From G963720475 sp963720475 (GTDB lineage: Bacteria; Actinomycetota; Thermoleophilia; Solirubrobacterales; Thermoleophilaceae), in assembly GCA_963720475.1 (NCBI GenBank), contig OY970394.1, forward strand, positions 1,736,001 through 1,800,000: a DNA stretch of 64,000 bases. Reading direction: 5' to 3'. The notes under the pieces were generated by a model. That model searched no databases and was not told where the DNA came from. It saw only the letters and a list, made by a program, of their open reading frames with translations. The position numbers and the translations under genes were made by a program. This document shows, piece by piece, positions 8,065 through 17,472 of this stretch (positions are counted from its first letter, which is position 1; each line of letters starts with the position of its first letter).

Positions 8065-9715
8065 GTGCCCGAACTCGTAATCGGACCGCTCCTGCGTCAC
8101 GTCGGCGAGACCGGCGCGAACATCTGGGTCGAGACGGACTCACCCTGCGAGGTCGAGGTCCTCGGGCATCGCGCGCGTACGTTCGGCGTGGCGGGCCACC
8201 ATTACGCGCTCGTTCGGGTCGAGGGCCTCGAGCCAGGCTCGAACTATGTGTACGAGGTGGCGCTCGACGGTGAGCGGCGCTGGCCGAAAGACGACTCGGA
8301 CCTACCTCCGAGCGCGATTCGCACCAAACACCCCGACCAGCGCCTGCGGCTCGCGTTTGGCTCGTGCCGGGTCAGCACCCCCTTCGAGCCGCCGTACACG
8401 CTCACCAAGGACGAGGACGATCGTGGCCGCGAGCTCGACGCGCTAGCCGCGCTCGCGCTGCGAATGCAGACACAGCCGGTCGAGGAGTGGCCGCACAGCC
8501 TCGTCCTGCTGGGCGACCAGGTCTACGCCGACGAGTGCTCGCCCGAGGCGCGGGAGTTCTTCCGCGCGCGGCGAGACACGACCGAGCCGCCCTACGAGGA
8601 GGTCGCAGACTTCGAGGAATACACCCGGCTCTACCGCGAGTCGTGGAACAACCCGACGATCCGCTGGCTGCTCTCGACGGTCCCGAGCGCGATGATCTTC
8701 GACGACCACGACGTCCACGACGACTGGAACACGTCCGACGCGTGGGTCGCGGGAGATGCGCGAGCAGCCCTGGTGGAGGGAGCGCATCGTCGGGGCCTAC
8801 ATGTCGTATTGGCTCTACCAGCATCTGGGCAACCTCTCCCCGTCCGAGCTCGACGAGGATGAGATCTACGCGAAGGTCAAGGACGCCGAGGACGCCGAGC
8901 CGATCCTGCGCGCCTTCGCCGAGCAGGCCGAGAACGAGACGGCGGGCACGCGCTGGAGCTACTGCCGCGACGTGGGGCACGAGGTCCGGCTGGTGATGAT
9001 CGACTCACGCGCCGGCCGCGTGCTCGACGACGGCAACCGCTCGATGGTCGACGAGGAGGAGTGGCGCTGGATCGAGGAGCACGCGACGGGGGGCTTCAGG
9101 CACCTGCTGATCGGCACCTCGCTGCCATGGCTGCTCGGACAGGGGCTGCACCACCTCGAGGCGTGGAACGAGGCTGTGTGCGCCGGCGCGTGGGGCGGTC
9201 CCGCGGCCGTGGCGGGGGAGAAGATCCGGCAGGCCCTCGACCTCGAGCACTGGGCCGCGTTCGAGGATTCGTTCCGCAGGGTGTGCGGGCTCGTCGAAGA
9301 GATCGGCTCGGGCAGGCGTGGGGAGGCCCCGGACTCGATCTTGTTCCTCTCGGGCGACGTCCACCACGCTTATCTCGCCGAGGTCGGCTTCCGGCGCGGA
9401 GCGGGGGTCGAGAGCTCCGTCTATCAGGCTGTCTGCTCGCCGCTCCGCAATCCGCTCGACTCACACGAACGACACGCAGTCAAAGTAGCCCTCGGCCGCT
9501 CCGGCGAGCTGGTCGGCCGCACGCTCGCCCGCGCGGCGGGCGTGCCCGACCCGCCGATCGGCTGGCGCATCGCCGATGGCCCGTGGTTCGACAATCAGGT
9601 CGCAACCCTCGAGCTCGAGGGAGGCGAGGCGCTACTGCGAATCGAAAAGGCCGTTCCGGGTGACGATCCGGCGCACCCGCGTCTGGACTGCGTCTTCGAG
9701 CAGCGACTCGCCTGA
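8065..9715 (+). CDS. PhoD-like metallophosphatase, frame break near 8750
   Basis: Member of the PhoD/alkaline phosphatase D superfamily, a metal-dependent phosphodiesterase or phosphatase. The first part contains LAFGSCR, VLLGDQVYADE and the metal motif IFDDHDVHDDWNTSDAW; the second contains YWLYQHLGNLSP, LLIGTSLPWLLG and LFLSGDVHHAYLAEV. The frames join if one G is removed at about 8746-8754, just before MREQPWWRERIVGAY, so a one-base insertion, probably a sequence error, splits the gene. No signal peptide is seen, so the enzyme is probably cytoplasmic. It sits between the imuB and dnaE2 units, each with its own LexA box; whether it takes part in the damage response is unknown. Confidence 0.85.
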
Positions 9716-9741
9716 GGCCTGGACAAGCGCAGGAACTAATG

Positions 9742-9755
9742 CGAACATATGTTCG
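9742..9755. promoter_or_regulatory. LexA operator overlapping the dnaE2 start
   Basis: CGAACATATGTTCG is a perfect palindromic SOS box. It covers the ATG at 9749, so LexA would block both promoter clearance and the start codon region. If translation really starts at TTG 9758 (before SYVELHSHS), the box lies just upstream of the coding region. Confidence 0.9.
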
Positions 9756-12700
9756 CCTTGTCCTACGTCGAGCTGCATTCCCACTCCGCCTTTTCGTTCC
9801 TCGACGGCGCCTCCGATCCGAGCGAGCTGGCGGCCACGGCGGCCGAGCAGGGACACGCGGCGCTGGCGCTCACCGATCACGACGGCCTCTCCGGCGCGAT
9901 GGAGTTCGCTCAGGCGGCCAAGCCGCTCGACCTGAGGCCGATCACCGGCGCCGAACTCACCCTCGACGACGGCCACCACCTCACTCTCCTGTGCGAGGAC
10001 CGCACCGGTTACAAGAACCTCTGCCGCCTGCTGACGCTCGCGCACTCCCAGACGCGGGCGTGGGTGGCCGCGGGTCCTGTCGCCGGTAAGCTTCCCCCCT
10101 CGCACAGCTTCGGGGGAAAAGCACTTCCCCGCGCCACCCGCGGAAGAAGCGCCTCGGATCTCGCTCGATCAACTCGAGCGCCATGCGCTCGGGTTGGTGT
10201 GTCTGTCCGGGTGCGCTGACCGCGGCGCGCTGGCGGCGCGGGTGGAGCGCGGCGAGCACGCACATGCGGCGGTCGTCGGACGGAGACTGGTGGAGCTGTT
10301 CGGGACGGAGCGCTTTCGCGTCGAGCTCCAGCGTCCTTTCGCCCGTCATGACCGCCGGCGCAACCGCCTGCTCGCGCAGCTGGCCGAGCGCCTCGGGGTC
10401 GACGCGGTTGCGACCGGGAACGTGCATATGCACGACCGCTCGCGCGGGCCGCTGCAGGACGCGTTCGTGGCGGTTCGCCTCGGCCGCTCGCTCGACGAGT
10501 GCGAGGCGGAGCGGCGAGGCAACCGCGCGCACGCGCTCGCGCCGCCGGAGGAGATGGCGGAGCGCTTCGCCGATCATCCCGAAGCGGTCCACGAGAGCGG
10601 CAGGCTCGCGGAGCGGTTGCGCTTCGACCTGACCGAGGACCTCGGCTACACCTATCCGGGGGCCGAGGACGGCGCCGCCGACCGCAAGCTCGCCGAGCTC
10701 TGCCGGACGCTGCTCGACGGGCGCTACGCGGGTCGCGCGTCGCACGCCGAGGCCGAGGCGCGGCTCGATGAGGAGTTGCGCGTGATCCGCACGCTCGGCC
10801 TGTCGGGCTTCTTCCTCCTCCACCGCGACATGCTCGAGCTCGCGCGCGAGGTGGCGCACGAGGTTCGCGGGCGGGACTCGGTCCGTGCGCTGCTGCCGCC
10901 GGGCCGGGGGAGGGGCTCGAGCGTCGCCTCGATCGTCTGCTACCTGACCGGCCTCTCGCACGTGGACCCGGTCGAGAAGGCGCTCTCGCTCGGCCGCTTC
11001 CTGAACGACGAGCTCGACTCGCTCCCCGACATCGACATAGACCTCCCGCGCGACGTCCGCGAGCGCCTGATCCCGCGCGTCCACGAGCGCTATGGCCAGG
11101 AGCGCTCGGCGCTCGTCGCGTCGTTCGCCTCCTACCGCACGCGTGGCGCGGTGCGCGACATCGGCAAGGCGCTCGGGCTCCCGCCGGCCGAGATCGAGCG
11201 CCTCGCGCGCGCGGCGGATCCCTGGTCGGCCGACGGCCTCGACGAGCAGGTGGCGGACGCTCTTGGCCGGCGCCCCGGCGAGCGCTGGCGCTGGCTCGCG
11301 CGGCTCGTGCGCGAGGCGGCCGGGCTGCCTCGCCACATCAGCCAGCACCCCGGCGGGATGGTGATCTCGACCCAGCGGCTCGACGAGCTCTGCCCGATCC
11401 AGCCGGCGGCGATGGAGGGCCGGCAGATCCTCCAGTGGGACAAGGACTCGTGCGCCGACGCCGGCTTCCTCAAGATCGACCTGCTCGGGCTAGGGATGCT
11501 GTCGGCGGTCGAGCGCTGTGTCGAGGAGATCGCGCGCGTGCGCGGGGAGCGCGTCGATCTCTCGCGGATCTCCTACGACGACCAGGAGGTCTATGACCAG
11601 ATCCAGCAGGCGGAGACGATGGGCGTCTTCCAGATCGAGAGCCGCGCTCAGATGCAGATGCTGCGCCGCTCGCGGCCCGAGAACCTCGACGACCTCACCG
11701 TCCAGGTGGCGATCGTCCGCCCGGGGCCGATCCAGGGTGGCGCCGTCCATCCTTACCTCGACCGCCGCAAGCGCTTGCGCGAGGACCCGGCCTACGAAGT
11801 CCCCTACGAACATCCCTCGCTCGAGCCGGTGCTGCGCGACACGCTCGGCGCGATCGTCTTCCAGGACCAGGTGATCGAGGTGGCGATCGCCTTCGCGGGC
11901 TTCTCCGTCGGCGAGGCGGAGGGGCTGCGGCGGGCGATGAGCCGCAAGCGCTCCGAGGCGGCGATGCGCGCCTACGAGCGCAAGTTCGTCGAGGGCGCCG
12001 TCACCCGCGGGGCGCCGGTGGAGGTCGCCGAGCACGTCTACGAGCAGATCGCCGGCTTCTCGGGCTTCGGCTTCCCGAAGTCGCACTCGGCGGCGTTCGC
12101 CGTGCTGGCCTACCAGTCCACCTGGCTGCGGGTCCACTACGGCCCCGAGTTCCTCTGCGGATTGCTCAACGAACAACCGATGGGCTTTTACCCGCCGGAC
12201 ACGCTGGTCCACGAGGCTCAACGGCGCGGGATACAAGTCCTCCCACCATGCGTGGTGCAAAGCGATGTCGATTGCAAGATCGAGACGCCTCGGCCGCGGG
12301 TCCTGTCGCCGGTAAGTCTTTCCCCGCTCGCACAGCTTCGCGGGGAAAGCACTTCCCCGCGCCACCCGCGGAAGAAGCGCTCGGATCTTGCCGTTCGGGT
12401 GGGTCTGGGATATGTCGGCGGCGTGCGCGAGGACGATGTCCGGCGGATAGTGGAGGAGAGAGAGCGAGGGGGGTTTATCTCGGTCGCCGATCTAATCGCG
12501 CGTTGCGGCGCCTCGCAGGCCTCACTTGAGCTGCTTGCGTGGGCAGGAGCGCTCGACGGGCTCGTCGACGCCGGCGCGATGGGGAGTCGCCGCCGCGTGC
12601 TGTGGGAGCTGGGCGTGACCGCGCCGGGCGTTTGGCACGACGAGCAGGGCACGCAGCTCGCGCTGCCGCTCGAGCCTTCCGCGCAGCCGCGCCTGCGCGA

Positions 12701-13238
12701 GCTGACCGCGTGGGAGCGGATGCTCGCCGACTACGGCTCGACGGGGATGACGCTCGCCGAGCACCCGCTCGAGTTGATGCGCCCCGACCTCGGCGAGGGT
12801 GTCAGCTCGAGCCTCGACCTCGCCCGCGGCCGCCAGGGAACCCAGGTGAAGGTGGCGGGCCTCGTCGTCGCCCGCCAGCGGCCCGCGACCGCGAACGGGA
12901 TCACCTTCATGCTGCTGGAGGACGAGCACGGCACGATCAACCTGATCGTCCCGCCGCCGGTTCACGACCGCTGCCGCGCGGCCGTTCGCGGCGAGCCGAT
13001 CGTCATCGCCGAAGGCCGCCTCGAGCACCGCGAGGGCAACGTCAACGTCATCACATCAAGGGTCGAGCGCCTTGACGCTGACGTCACTTCCGCGGGTGGC
13101 GCGGGGAAGCGCTTTTCCGGCGTCGCCGCTCTGCGGCGGCCCGGGAAAGGCGAACCCGCGACAGGACCCGCGGCCGATACCGCCGACCTCAAGGCGGTCG
13201 CGCCCGCCGGGCACAGCTTCGGCAGGCGGGGCCGGTAG
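9749..13238 (+). CDS. dnaE2: Error-prone DNA polymerase DnaE2, carrying three palindromic-element insertions
   Basis: Alpha subunit of the C-family error-prone polymerase of the damage mutasome. Domains in order: PHP (ELHSHSAFSFLDGAS, TDHDGLSG), palm with the catalytic PDIDIDLPRD, fingers with FQDQVIEVAIAFAGF and FGFPKSHSAAFAVLAYQSTW, HhH, OB fold (TQVKVAGLVVARQRPATANG) and the C-terminal APAGHSFGRRGR. Two palindromic elements lie in linkers (10068-10161 and 12294-12388) and a third near the C-terminus (13090-13173); each is read as coding sequence. The frame changes once, inside the first element. Restoring two T in its left hairpin arm rebuilds both a perfect 10-bp stem and one continuous frame of about 1163 codons, so the break is probably a sequence error or a recent deletion. 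LexA-controlled; the start is ATG 9749 or TTG 9758. Confidence 0.92.
10068..10161. repeat. Palindromic element, copy B (in dnaE2 PHP-palm linker)
   Basis: Outer inverted repeat CCGCGGGT (10068-10075) and ACCCGCGG (10136-10143); similarity to copy C continues to 10161 (TCGGATCT). The inner hairpin is CTTCCCCC (10091-10098) with GGGGGAAAAG (10112-10121); the left arm is two T short of perfect pairing. The element interrupts dnaE2 after LLTLAHSQTR and before ISLDQLERHALGLVCLSGC, a place where ordinary DnaE2 has a short linker. Opposite orientation to copies A and D. Confidence 0.88.
12294..12388. repeat. Palindromic element, copy C (in-frame in dnaE2)
   Basis: Outer inverted repeat CCGCGGGT (12294-12301) and ACCCGCGG (12364-12371). 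The inner hairpin is a perfect 10 bp, CTTTCCCCGC (12318-12327) with GCGGGGAAAG (12340-12349), and a loop containing GCACAGCTTC. It is read without a stop as about 32 residues (starting PRPRVLSPVSLSPLAQLRGE) between VQSDVDCKIET and AVRVGLGYVGG, where DnaE2 proteins normally have a short linker before the HhH region. Confidence 0.9.
13090..13173. repeat. Palindromic element, copy D (near dnaE2 C-terminus)
   Basis: Outer inverted repeat CCGCGGGT (13090-13097) and ACCCGCGG (13166-13173), 84-nt core, same orientation as copy A. The interior has diverged most: an imperfect stem around CTTTTCCGG and CCGGGAAAGG encloses a GCCGC/GCGGC hairpin. It is read in frame (TSAGGAGKRFSGVAALRRPG and onward) just before the conserved C-terminal tail of DnaE2. 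Confidence 0.82.
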
Positions 13239-13253
13239 CTTCGAGCGCAACCG

Positions 13254-14174
13254 ATGGCCGGCGAGATCAAGATCGGGACGTCGAGCTGGGCGGACCCAGG
13301 CTTCGTCGCCGACTGGTACCCGCAGGGGATGGCCGCGCGCGACCGGCTCGGCTTCTACGCCGAGCGCTTCGAGACGGTCGAGCTCAACTCCAGCTTCTAC
13401 GCCGTCCCCGAGCCGACGACCGTCGCACGTTGGGTGGCGGTCACCCCCGACTCCTTCACCTTCCACGTCAAGCTCCACCGGCTGCTCTCGCGTCACGCGG
13501 CGCCGCTCGACTCGCTGCCGCCGGACCTTCGCGACGGAGTCGAGGTCACCAACCGCGGCCGGGTCGTGCTCGAGCCGAGCCTCGAGGCGGAGGTGGCGGA
13601 CCGGATCCTGACAGCGACGACCCCGCTGGCCGATGCGGGCAAGCTGGGCGCATTCCTGCTCCAGCTGACGCCGGCCTTCGCGCCGAAGCGCAACGACCTT
13701 TCCGAGCTCGACCCGCTGATCGAGCGGTTCGCTCCCCACCCGGTGGCGGTTGAGTTCCGCCACCGGGGCTGGGTCTCCGACGAGCGGGTCGCCGAGACGC
13801 TCGACCACCTCGCCGACCGCGGCACCGCGTTCGTCTGCGTCGACGCCCCACCCGGCGACGAGGTCCCGATCATGCCCGCGATCGACGCCGTCACCCGCGA
13901 CGACCTCGCCTACATGCGACTCCACGGCCGCGACACCGAGGGCTACCTGCACGGCAAGTCGGTCGCCGAGCGCTTCGGCTGGCGTTACACGGACGACGAG
14001 CTCGAGGAGATTGCCGGCCGCGTCCGCGGCCTTGCCGAGCAAGCCGAGCACACGCAGATCATGTTCAACAACAACCGCTCGGACGACGCGCCGACCGCGG
14101 CGTCGCGGCTGCGCGTGCTGATGGGGCAGGACCCGGGGCCGCCGGCGCAGGAGGCCCAGCTGCGGCTCGAATAG
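13254..14174 (+). CDS. DUF72 family protein (YecE-like)
   Basis: A 306-residue TIM-barrel-like protein of the DUF72 family. Signature segments are KIGTSSWADPGFVADWYP at the start, AERFETVELNSSFYAVP, FTFHVKLHRLLSRH, VAVEFRHRGWV, YMRLHGRD and IMFNNNRSDDAP near the end. The biochemical function of the family is not established. It follows dnaE2 by 15 nt on the same strand and may be cotranscribed with it, but it has no LexA box of its own. Convergent with a small minus-strand reading frame. Confidence 0.9.
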   Translation: MAGEIKIGTSSWADPGFVADWYPQGMAARDRLGFYAERFETVELNSSFYAVPEPTTVARWVAVTPDSFTFHVKLHRLLSRHAAPLDSLPPDLRDGVEVTNRGRVVLEPSLEAEVADRILTATTPLADAGKLGAFLLQLTPAFAPKRNDLSELDPLIERFAPHPVAVEFRHRGWVSDERVAETLDHLADRGTAFVCVDAPPGDEVPIMPAIDAVTRDDLAYMRLHGRDTEGYLHGKSVAERFGWRYTDDELEEIAGRVRGLAEQAEHTQIMFNNNRSDDAPTAASRLRVLMGQDPGPPAQEAQLRLE

Positions 14175-14185
14175 CGCCGTCGCTA

Positions 14186-14407
14186 CTACTCGTTCGGCGG
14201 GCTTTGCTCGGCAACTCGCTCGAGGCGCTCGTGGCGGTCCACGCCGAGCGCCGAGCGCGGGGATGGGCCCAGCCGCGCGAGCGAGTAGCGCCGGACAGGC
14301 TGCCCCTGTCGCCGCACGGGCTGTTCACGTACCTCCTCCCGGGCGCGCTTGACGAGCACGTAACGCGACCGTTCGCTGGAGTTCGCGGATTCGCTCTCCC
14401 TGTACAT
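14186..14407 (-). CDS. Small basic protein of unknown function
   Basis: A 73-residue frame (starting MYRESESANSSERSRYVLVK) in the 340-nt gap between DUF72 and the PP2C phosphatase. Its stop is 12 nt from the convergent DUF72 stop, an AGGGAGAG stretch follows the ATG, and third codon positions are strongly G/C from VLVKRAREEV onward, as in neighbouring genes. That favours a real gene, possibly starting at the internal GTG of YVLVK. It is rich in Arg and Gln, with no domain I recognise. The rest of the gap (14408-14514) shows nothing clear. Confidence 0.42.
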   Translation of the reverse strand: MYRESESANSSERSRYVLVKRAREEVREQPVRRQGQPVRRYSLARLGPSPRSALGVDRHERLERVAEQSPPNE

Positions 14408-14514
14408 GGCGAGGATGTTCCCGCTGCATATCGCGGGTTTCTACCGACGCTTGTACAAACTTCGCGCCGAACCGCTGGACACGCTGTCGAATCGCCGCTC
14501 GGGCCGCGGATCTT

Positions 14515-16245
14515 TCAGCCGACCGGGCCGGCGAGCCTGCGCCCCGGTCCACTCGTCGCGGAGCGGAACCTGCGCGTGCGCGCCCGGAGGGCGATCACGG
14601 CGATGTCGTCGCGCGGCTCCTGCGTCCCGCGCGCCACGGCCTCCGCCTCGACGAGGCCGACGATCTCGTCCGCGTTCATGCCCGACCAGGAGTCGAGCGA
14701 GGCATGGAATTCAGCCGTGCTCAGCGGGTTCGCGGGCGCGTGCGCATCGGTGACGCCGTCCGTGTAGAGGACAAGGGTCTCGCCCGAGGCGAGCTCGACC
14801 TGGGTGTCGGTGAAGGAACAGTCCTCGAACGCACCGAGCAGCATCCCCGGCGCGCCGACTTCCGTCACCGACTCGCCGAGCCGCACCGGGAGCGGGTGAC
14901 CGGCGCTTGCGAGCTCCACCTGCGTGGACTCGGCGCCGACATCCACGAACGCGACGACGGCCGTGCAGGTCGCGGTCTCGGTGTCGTCGCGGAGGAGCGC
15001 GGAGTTGAGGACGTCGAGCACCTCGCTCGGCTTGGACTCTGGCAGCGCGGCCGCGCGCATGGTGTAGCGGGCGAGTGCCGTCGTGGCCGCTGCACGGGCA
15101 CCCTTGCCGCCGACGTCGCCCATCACGATCGCCCAGCCGCCCGGGCGAAACGCGAAGACGTCGTAGAAGTCGCCGCCGACCTCGTGTCCCGGCCCCTGTG
15201 CGCGGAAGCGCGCGGCTAGGTCGAGACCCGGGATGTCCGGGAGCGCCGGCGGCAGCAGGCTCTCCTGCAGCGTCGACGCGATCCGGCTGCGCTCGCGATA
15301 GAGCCGCGAGTGGAGGATCGCCATCCCCGCCCGTCGTGCGACCTCCTCGGCGAGCGCGAGATCGTCGTCGTCGAAACGGCGCCCTCGCGGCCCGGAGGCG
15401 AACGCGATCGTCCCGAGCGCCTCGCCGTCCGCGATCATCGGCGCGATCATCAACGACCGGAGCCCGATCGCCTCGAACGCGGCGCGCTCCTCGTCGTCGA
15501 GGCCTCGCCAGCCGATCGCCTCGGGTCCCGGATCGTGCGCGAGCTGCGAACTCGCGGAGCGGATGACGGCAGGAATGCCCTCGGAGGAGTCCGCGTCGAG
15601 TGGGTTCTCGGCGCGCAACCGAACCATCGCCTCGACGAGCGTTTCGTCGTCATGGGCGACCGCCACGGGGGTGAGCGCTCCGTTGCGGTCGAGCACGTCG
15701 ACCGAGCACCAGTCGGCCACCTCGGCCGCGCCGAGCCGGGCGAGCTCGACGAGCGTCTTCGAGTAATCGAGCGAGCCGCCCAGCACGCGGCTGCTCTCTG
15801 CCAGGAACGCCTGCGCACGCTCCGCGCGCTTCTGGGCGGTGATCTCCTCGAGGATGATGATCGCAAGCTCGACCTCGCCGTCGTCGCCGCGCCGCGGACG
15901 CGCCTTGGCGAGGATCCAGCGCTCTTCGCCGGGTACGGGGTGGCGCAGCCGGAGGATCCGCTCGGGGCTCTCCTTGCCGTTGAGCGCGAGCGCACCCGGG
16001 AGCTCGCCGGCGCCCAACCGCCGGCCCTGCTCGTCCATCACCTCCGCGCGCGCGACGACGCCGCTGACCGGCCCCGCAAGCAGCGACTCGACCGAGTCGT
16101 AGCCGAGGATCTCAGCCGCGGCCGCGTTCCCGTAGACGAGCTCGCCGGAGCGGTCACGCACGATCACGCCATCCGCGACCCCGTGGAGGATCGTCTCGAG
16201 CAGGGCGGCGCGGCGCTCGCTCACGTGCTGGTCCCGCGAATCCAA
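14515..16245 (-). CDS. PAS-GAF-PP2C (SpoIIE/RsbU-type) phosphatase
   Basis: A regulatory serine phosphatase of 576 residues. The PAS domain (about 10-135, ILHGVADGVIVRDRSGELVY to ILEEITAQKRAE) precedes a GAF domain (about 140-330, with LMIAPMIADGEALGTIAFAS). A PP2C-SpoIIE domain follows (ESLLPPALPDIPGLDLAARF, GGDFYDVFAF, VMGDVGGKGARAAATTALAR, LVLYTDGVTDAH, RDDIAVIALR); the metal-binding Asp residues are present. Relatives dephosphorylate anti-sigma-factor antagonists in response to signals sensed by PAS/GAF. No partner kinase or antagonist is adjacent. TTG at 16245 follows a GAGGAGAG ribosome site; GTG at 16224 is an alternative. Cytoplasmic; divergent from the MBL gene. Confidence 0.85.
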   Translation of the reverse strand: MDSRDQHVSERRAALLETILHGVADGVIVRDRSGELVYGNAAAAEILGYDSVESLLAGPVSGVVARAEVMDEQGRRLGAGELPGALALNGKESPERILRLRHPVPGEERWILAKARPRRGDDGEVELAIIILEEITAQKRAERAQAFLAESSRVLGGSLDYSKTLVELARLGAAEVADWCSVDVLDRNGALTPVAVAHDDETLVEAMVRLRAENPLDADSSEGIPAVIRSASSQLAHDPGPEAIGWRGLDDEERAAFEAIGLRSLMIAPMIADGEALGTIAFASGPRGRRFDDDDLALAEEVARRAGMAILHSRLYRERSRIASTLQESLLPPALPDIPGLDLAARFRAQGPGHEVGGDFYDVFAFRPGGWAIVMGDVGGKGARAAATTALARYTMRAAALPESKPSEVLDVLNSALLRDDTETATCTAVVAFVDVGAESTQVELASAGHPLPVRLGESVTEVGAPGMLLGAFEDCSFTDTQVELASGETLVLYTDGVTDAHAPANPLSTAEFHASLDSWSGMNADEIVGLVEAEAVARGTQEPRDDIAVIALRARTRRFRSATSGPGRRLAGPVG

Positions 16246-16318
16246 GTCTCTCCTCGGTCGTAGACGTTCGTTGCGCCCCGGCCCCCGGCGACCATGGTAC
16301 CCCCTCCGCGGCACTGGA

Positions 16319-17056
16319 ATGATGCGTTGCGTGAGCGATTCGGAGAAGACGCCGGAGGGGGTCGTCCGGGTGCGCGCCGACAACCCCTCGGCGATGACGC
16401 TCGACGGCACGAACACCTATGTGCTGGGGGGTTGGGTCGTGGATCCGGGGCCCGACGATCCGTCCCATGTGGACGCTGTCCTCCAAGCAGCCGGCGGCCC
16501 GATCGAAGGCATCGTGCTGACCCACGGGCACGCCGACCACTCCGGCGCTGCGCTCGCGCTGTCCGAGCGAACCGACGGGATCGAGGTCCAGCGCCCGCCC
16601 GGCGGCGAGCGCGTCGGGCCGTTCGAGGCGCTCGCGACGCCCGGCCACTCGGCGGACTCCGTCTGCCTGATCGCGGACGGCAAGTGCTTCACCGGCGACA
16701 CCGTCCTCGGGCAGGGAAGCGTCTTCATCTCACCCGGCGAGGGTTCGCTGGCCGCCTACCTCGAGTCGCTCGAGCGGCTGCGCGAGCGCGACCTCGACGT
16801 CCTCTGCCCGGGCCACGGCCCGTTCGTGTGGGACCCGCGCGCGAAGCTGACCGAGTACATCGAGCACCGGCTCGACCGCGAGCGCAAACTGATCGCCGCC
16901 CTCGACTCCGGCGCACGCTCCGAGGACGAGCTGCTCGACGCGGCCTGGGACGACGTCCCGTCCGAGCTGCGCCCGGCGGCTGCGGTAACGCTCGCCGCCC
17001 ACCTCGAGAAGCTCGCCGGCGAGGGGCGCGTGCCGGAGGGAGTCGAGCGCGCCTAG
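16319..17056 (+). CDS. MBL-fold metallohydrolase (LACTB2-like)
   Basis: Metallo-beta-lactamase-fold hydrolase with the zinc motif LTHGHADHSGA, the later ligands in TPGHSADS, FTGDTVLGQG and CPGHGPFV, and a C-terminal winged-helix-like region (about 200-245). The arrangement resembles the LACTB2/glyoxalase-II-like group, members of which act on thioesters or RNA; the substrate here is unknown. Starts at 16319, 16322 (ATG) and GTG 16331 are all possible. It converges with the SnoaL gene, whose stop overlaps its own by 4 nt. Confidence 0.85.
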   Translation: MMRCVSDSEKTPEGVVRVRADNPSAMTLDGTNTYVLGGWVVDPGPDDPSHVDAVLQAAGGPIEGIVLTHGHADHSGAALALSERTDGIEVQRPPGGERVGPFEALATPGHSADSVCLIADGKCFTGDTVLGQGSVFISPGEGSLAAYLESLERLRERDLDVLCPGHGPFVWDPRAKLTEYIEHRLDRERKLIAALDSGARSEDELLDAAWDDVPSELRPAAAVTLAAHLEKLAGEGRVPEGVERA

Positions 17057-17454
17057 TCCTGGTCGGGGGCGAGGCCGATCGCGGCCCGCGCCACGGCGTC
17101 GTCGATGAAGAACTCGGCGAGGACGAGGCGGCCGTTACGCCAGGTCGTGATCCACGACCACGCCCACCCGCTTTCGACGCCGGTGGGTGAGTGGACCGCC
17201 TGGTGGATGCGCTGGTAGGCGCGGTCTCCGAGCCCCTGATCCGTCTCGATGATCAACTTGCCGCCTCCCATCATTTCGCGGAAAGACTCCCAAAACTCCC
17301 GCGCCGCCTCCGATCCGAACAGGGGACCTTCCGGGTAGTTCGGATCGGGACGAACGACGATCGCCGGGTCGAAGCACCCAAAGATGCGCTCGTATTCGCC
17401 GTCGTTCCAGTGCTCCACCATCAACCGAGTGAGAGTTCGCGCGTCGTCCGCCAT
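17053..17454 (-). CDS. SnoaL/NTF2-like protein
   Basis: A 133-residue protein of the SnoaL/nuclear transport factor 2-like fold (MADDARTLTRLMVEHWNDGEYERIF, then FGSEAAREFWESFREMM and WRNGRLVLAEFFID). The fold is used by small isomerases, hydrolases and steroid-binding proteins, so the activity cannot be assigned. It is divergent from efp, with 32 nt between starts. Two more SnoaL-type genes lie at 21.5-22.4 kb. Confidence 0.78.
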   Translation of the reverse strand: MADDARTLTRLMVEHWNDGEYERIFGCFDPAIVVRPDPNYPEGPLFGSEAAREFWESFREMMGGGKLIIETDQGLGDRAYQRIHQAVHSPTGVESGWAWSWITTWRNGRLVLAEFFIDDAVARAAIGLAPDQD

Positions 17455-17472
17455 CCGGCTCCATCATCCCAC

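Noticed and set aside
10091..10121. Programmed frameshift or phase variation through the C and G runs in copy B
   Set aside because: The run lengths are short (5-6) and there is no slippery heptamer. A two-base deficit in one hairpin arm explains the break fully.
13198..13230. A possible fifth palindromic element at the dnaE2 end (contains GCACAGCTTCGG between CCGCC and GGCGG)
   Set aside because: It lacks the outer stem and the conserved CCTGTCGCC and CCCCGCGCC blocks, and the codons correspond to the native DnaE2 tail APAGHSFGRRGR. The similarity to the loop of copies B and C is probably chance.
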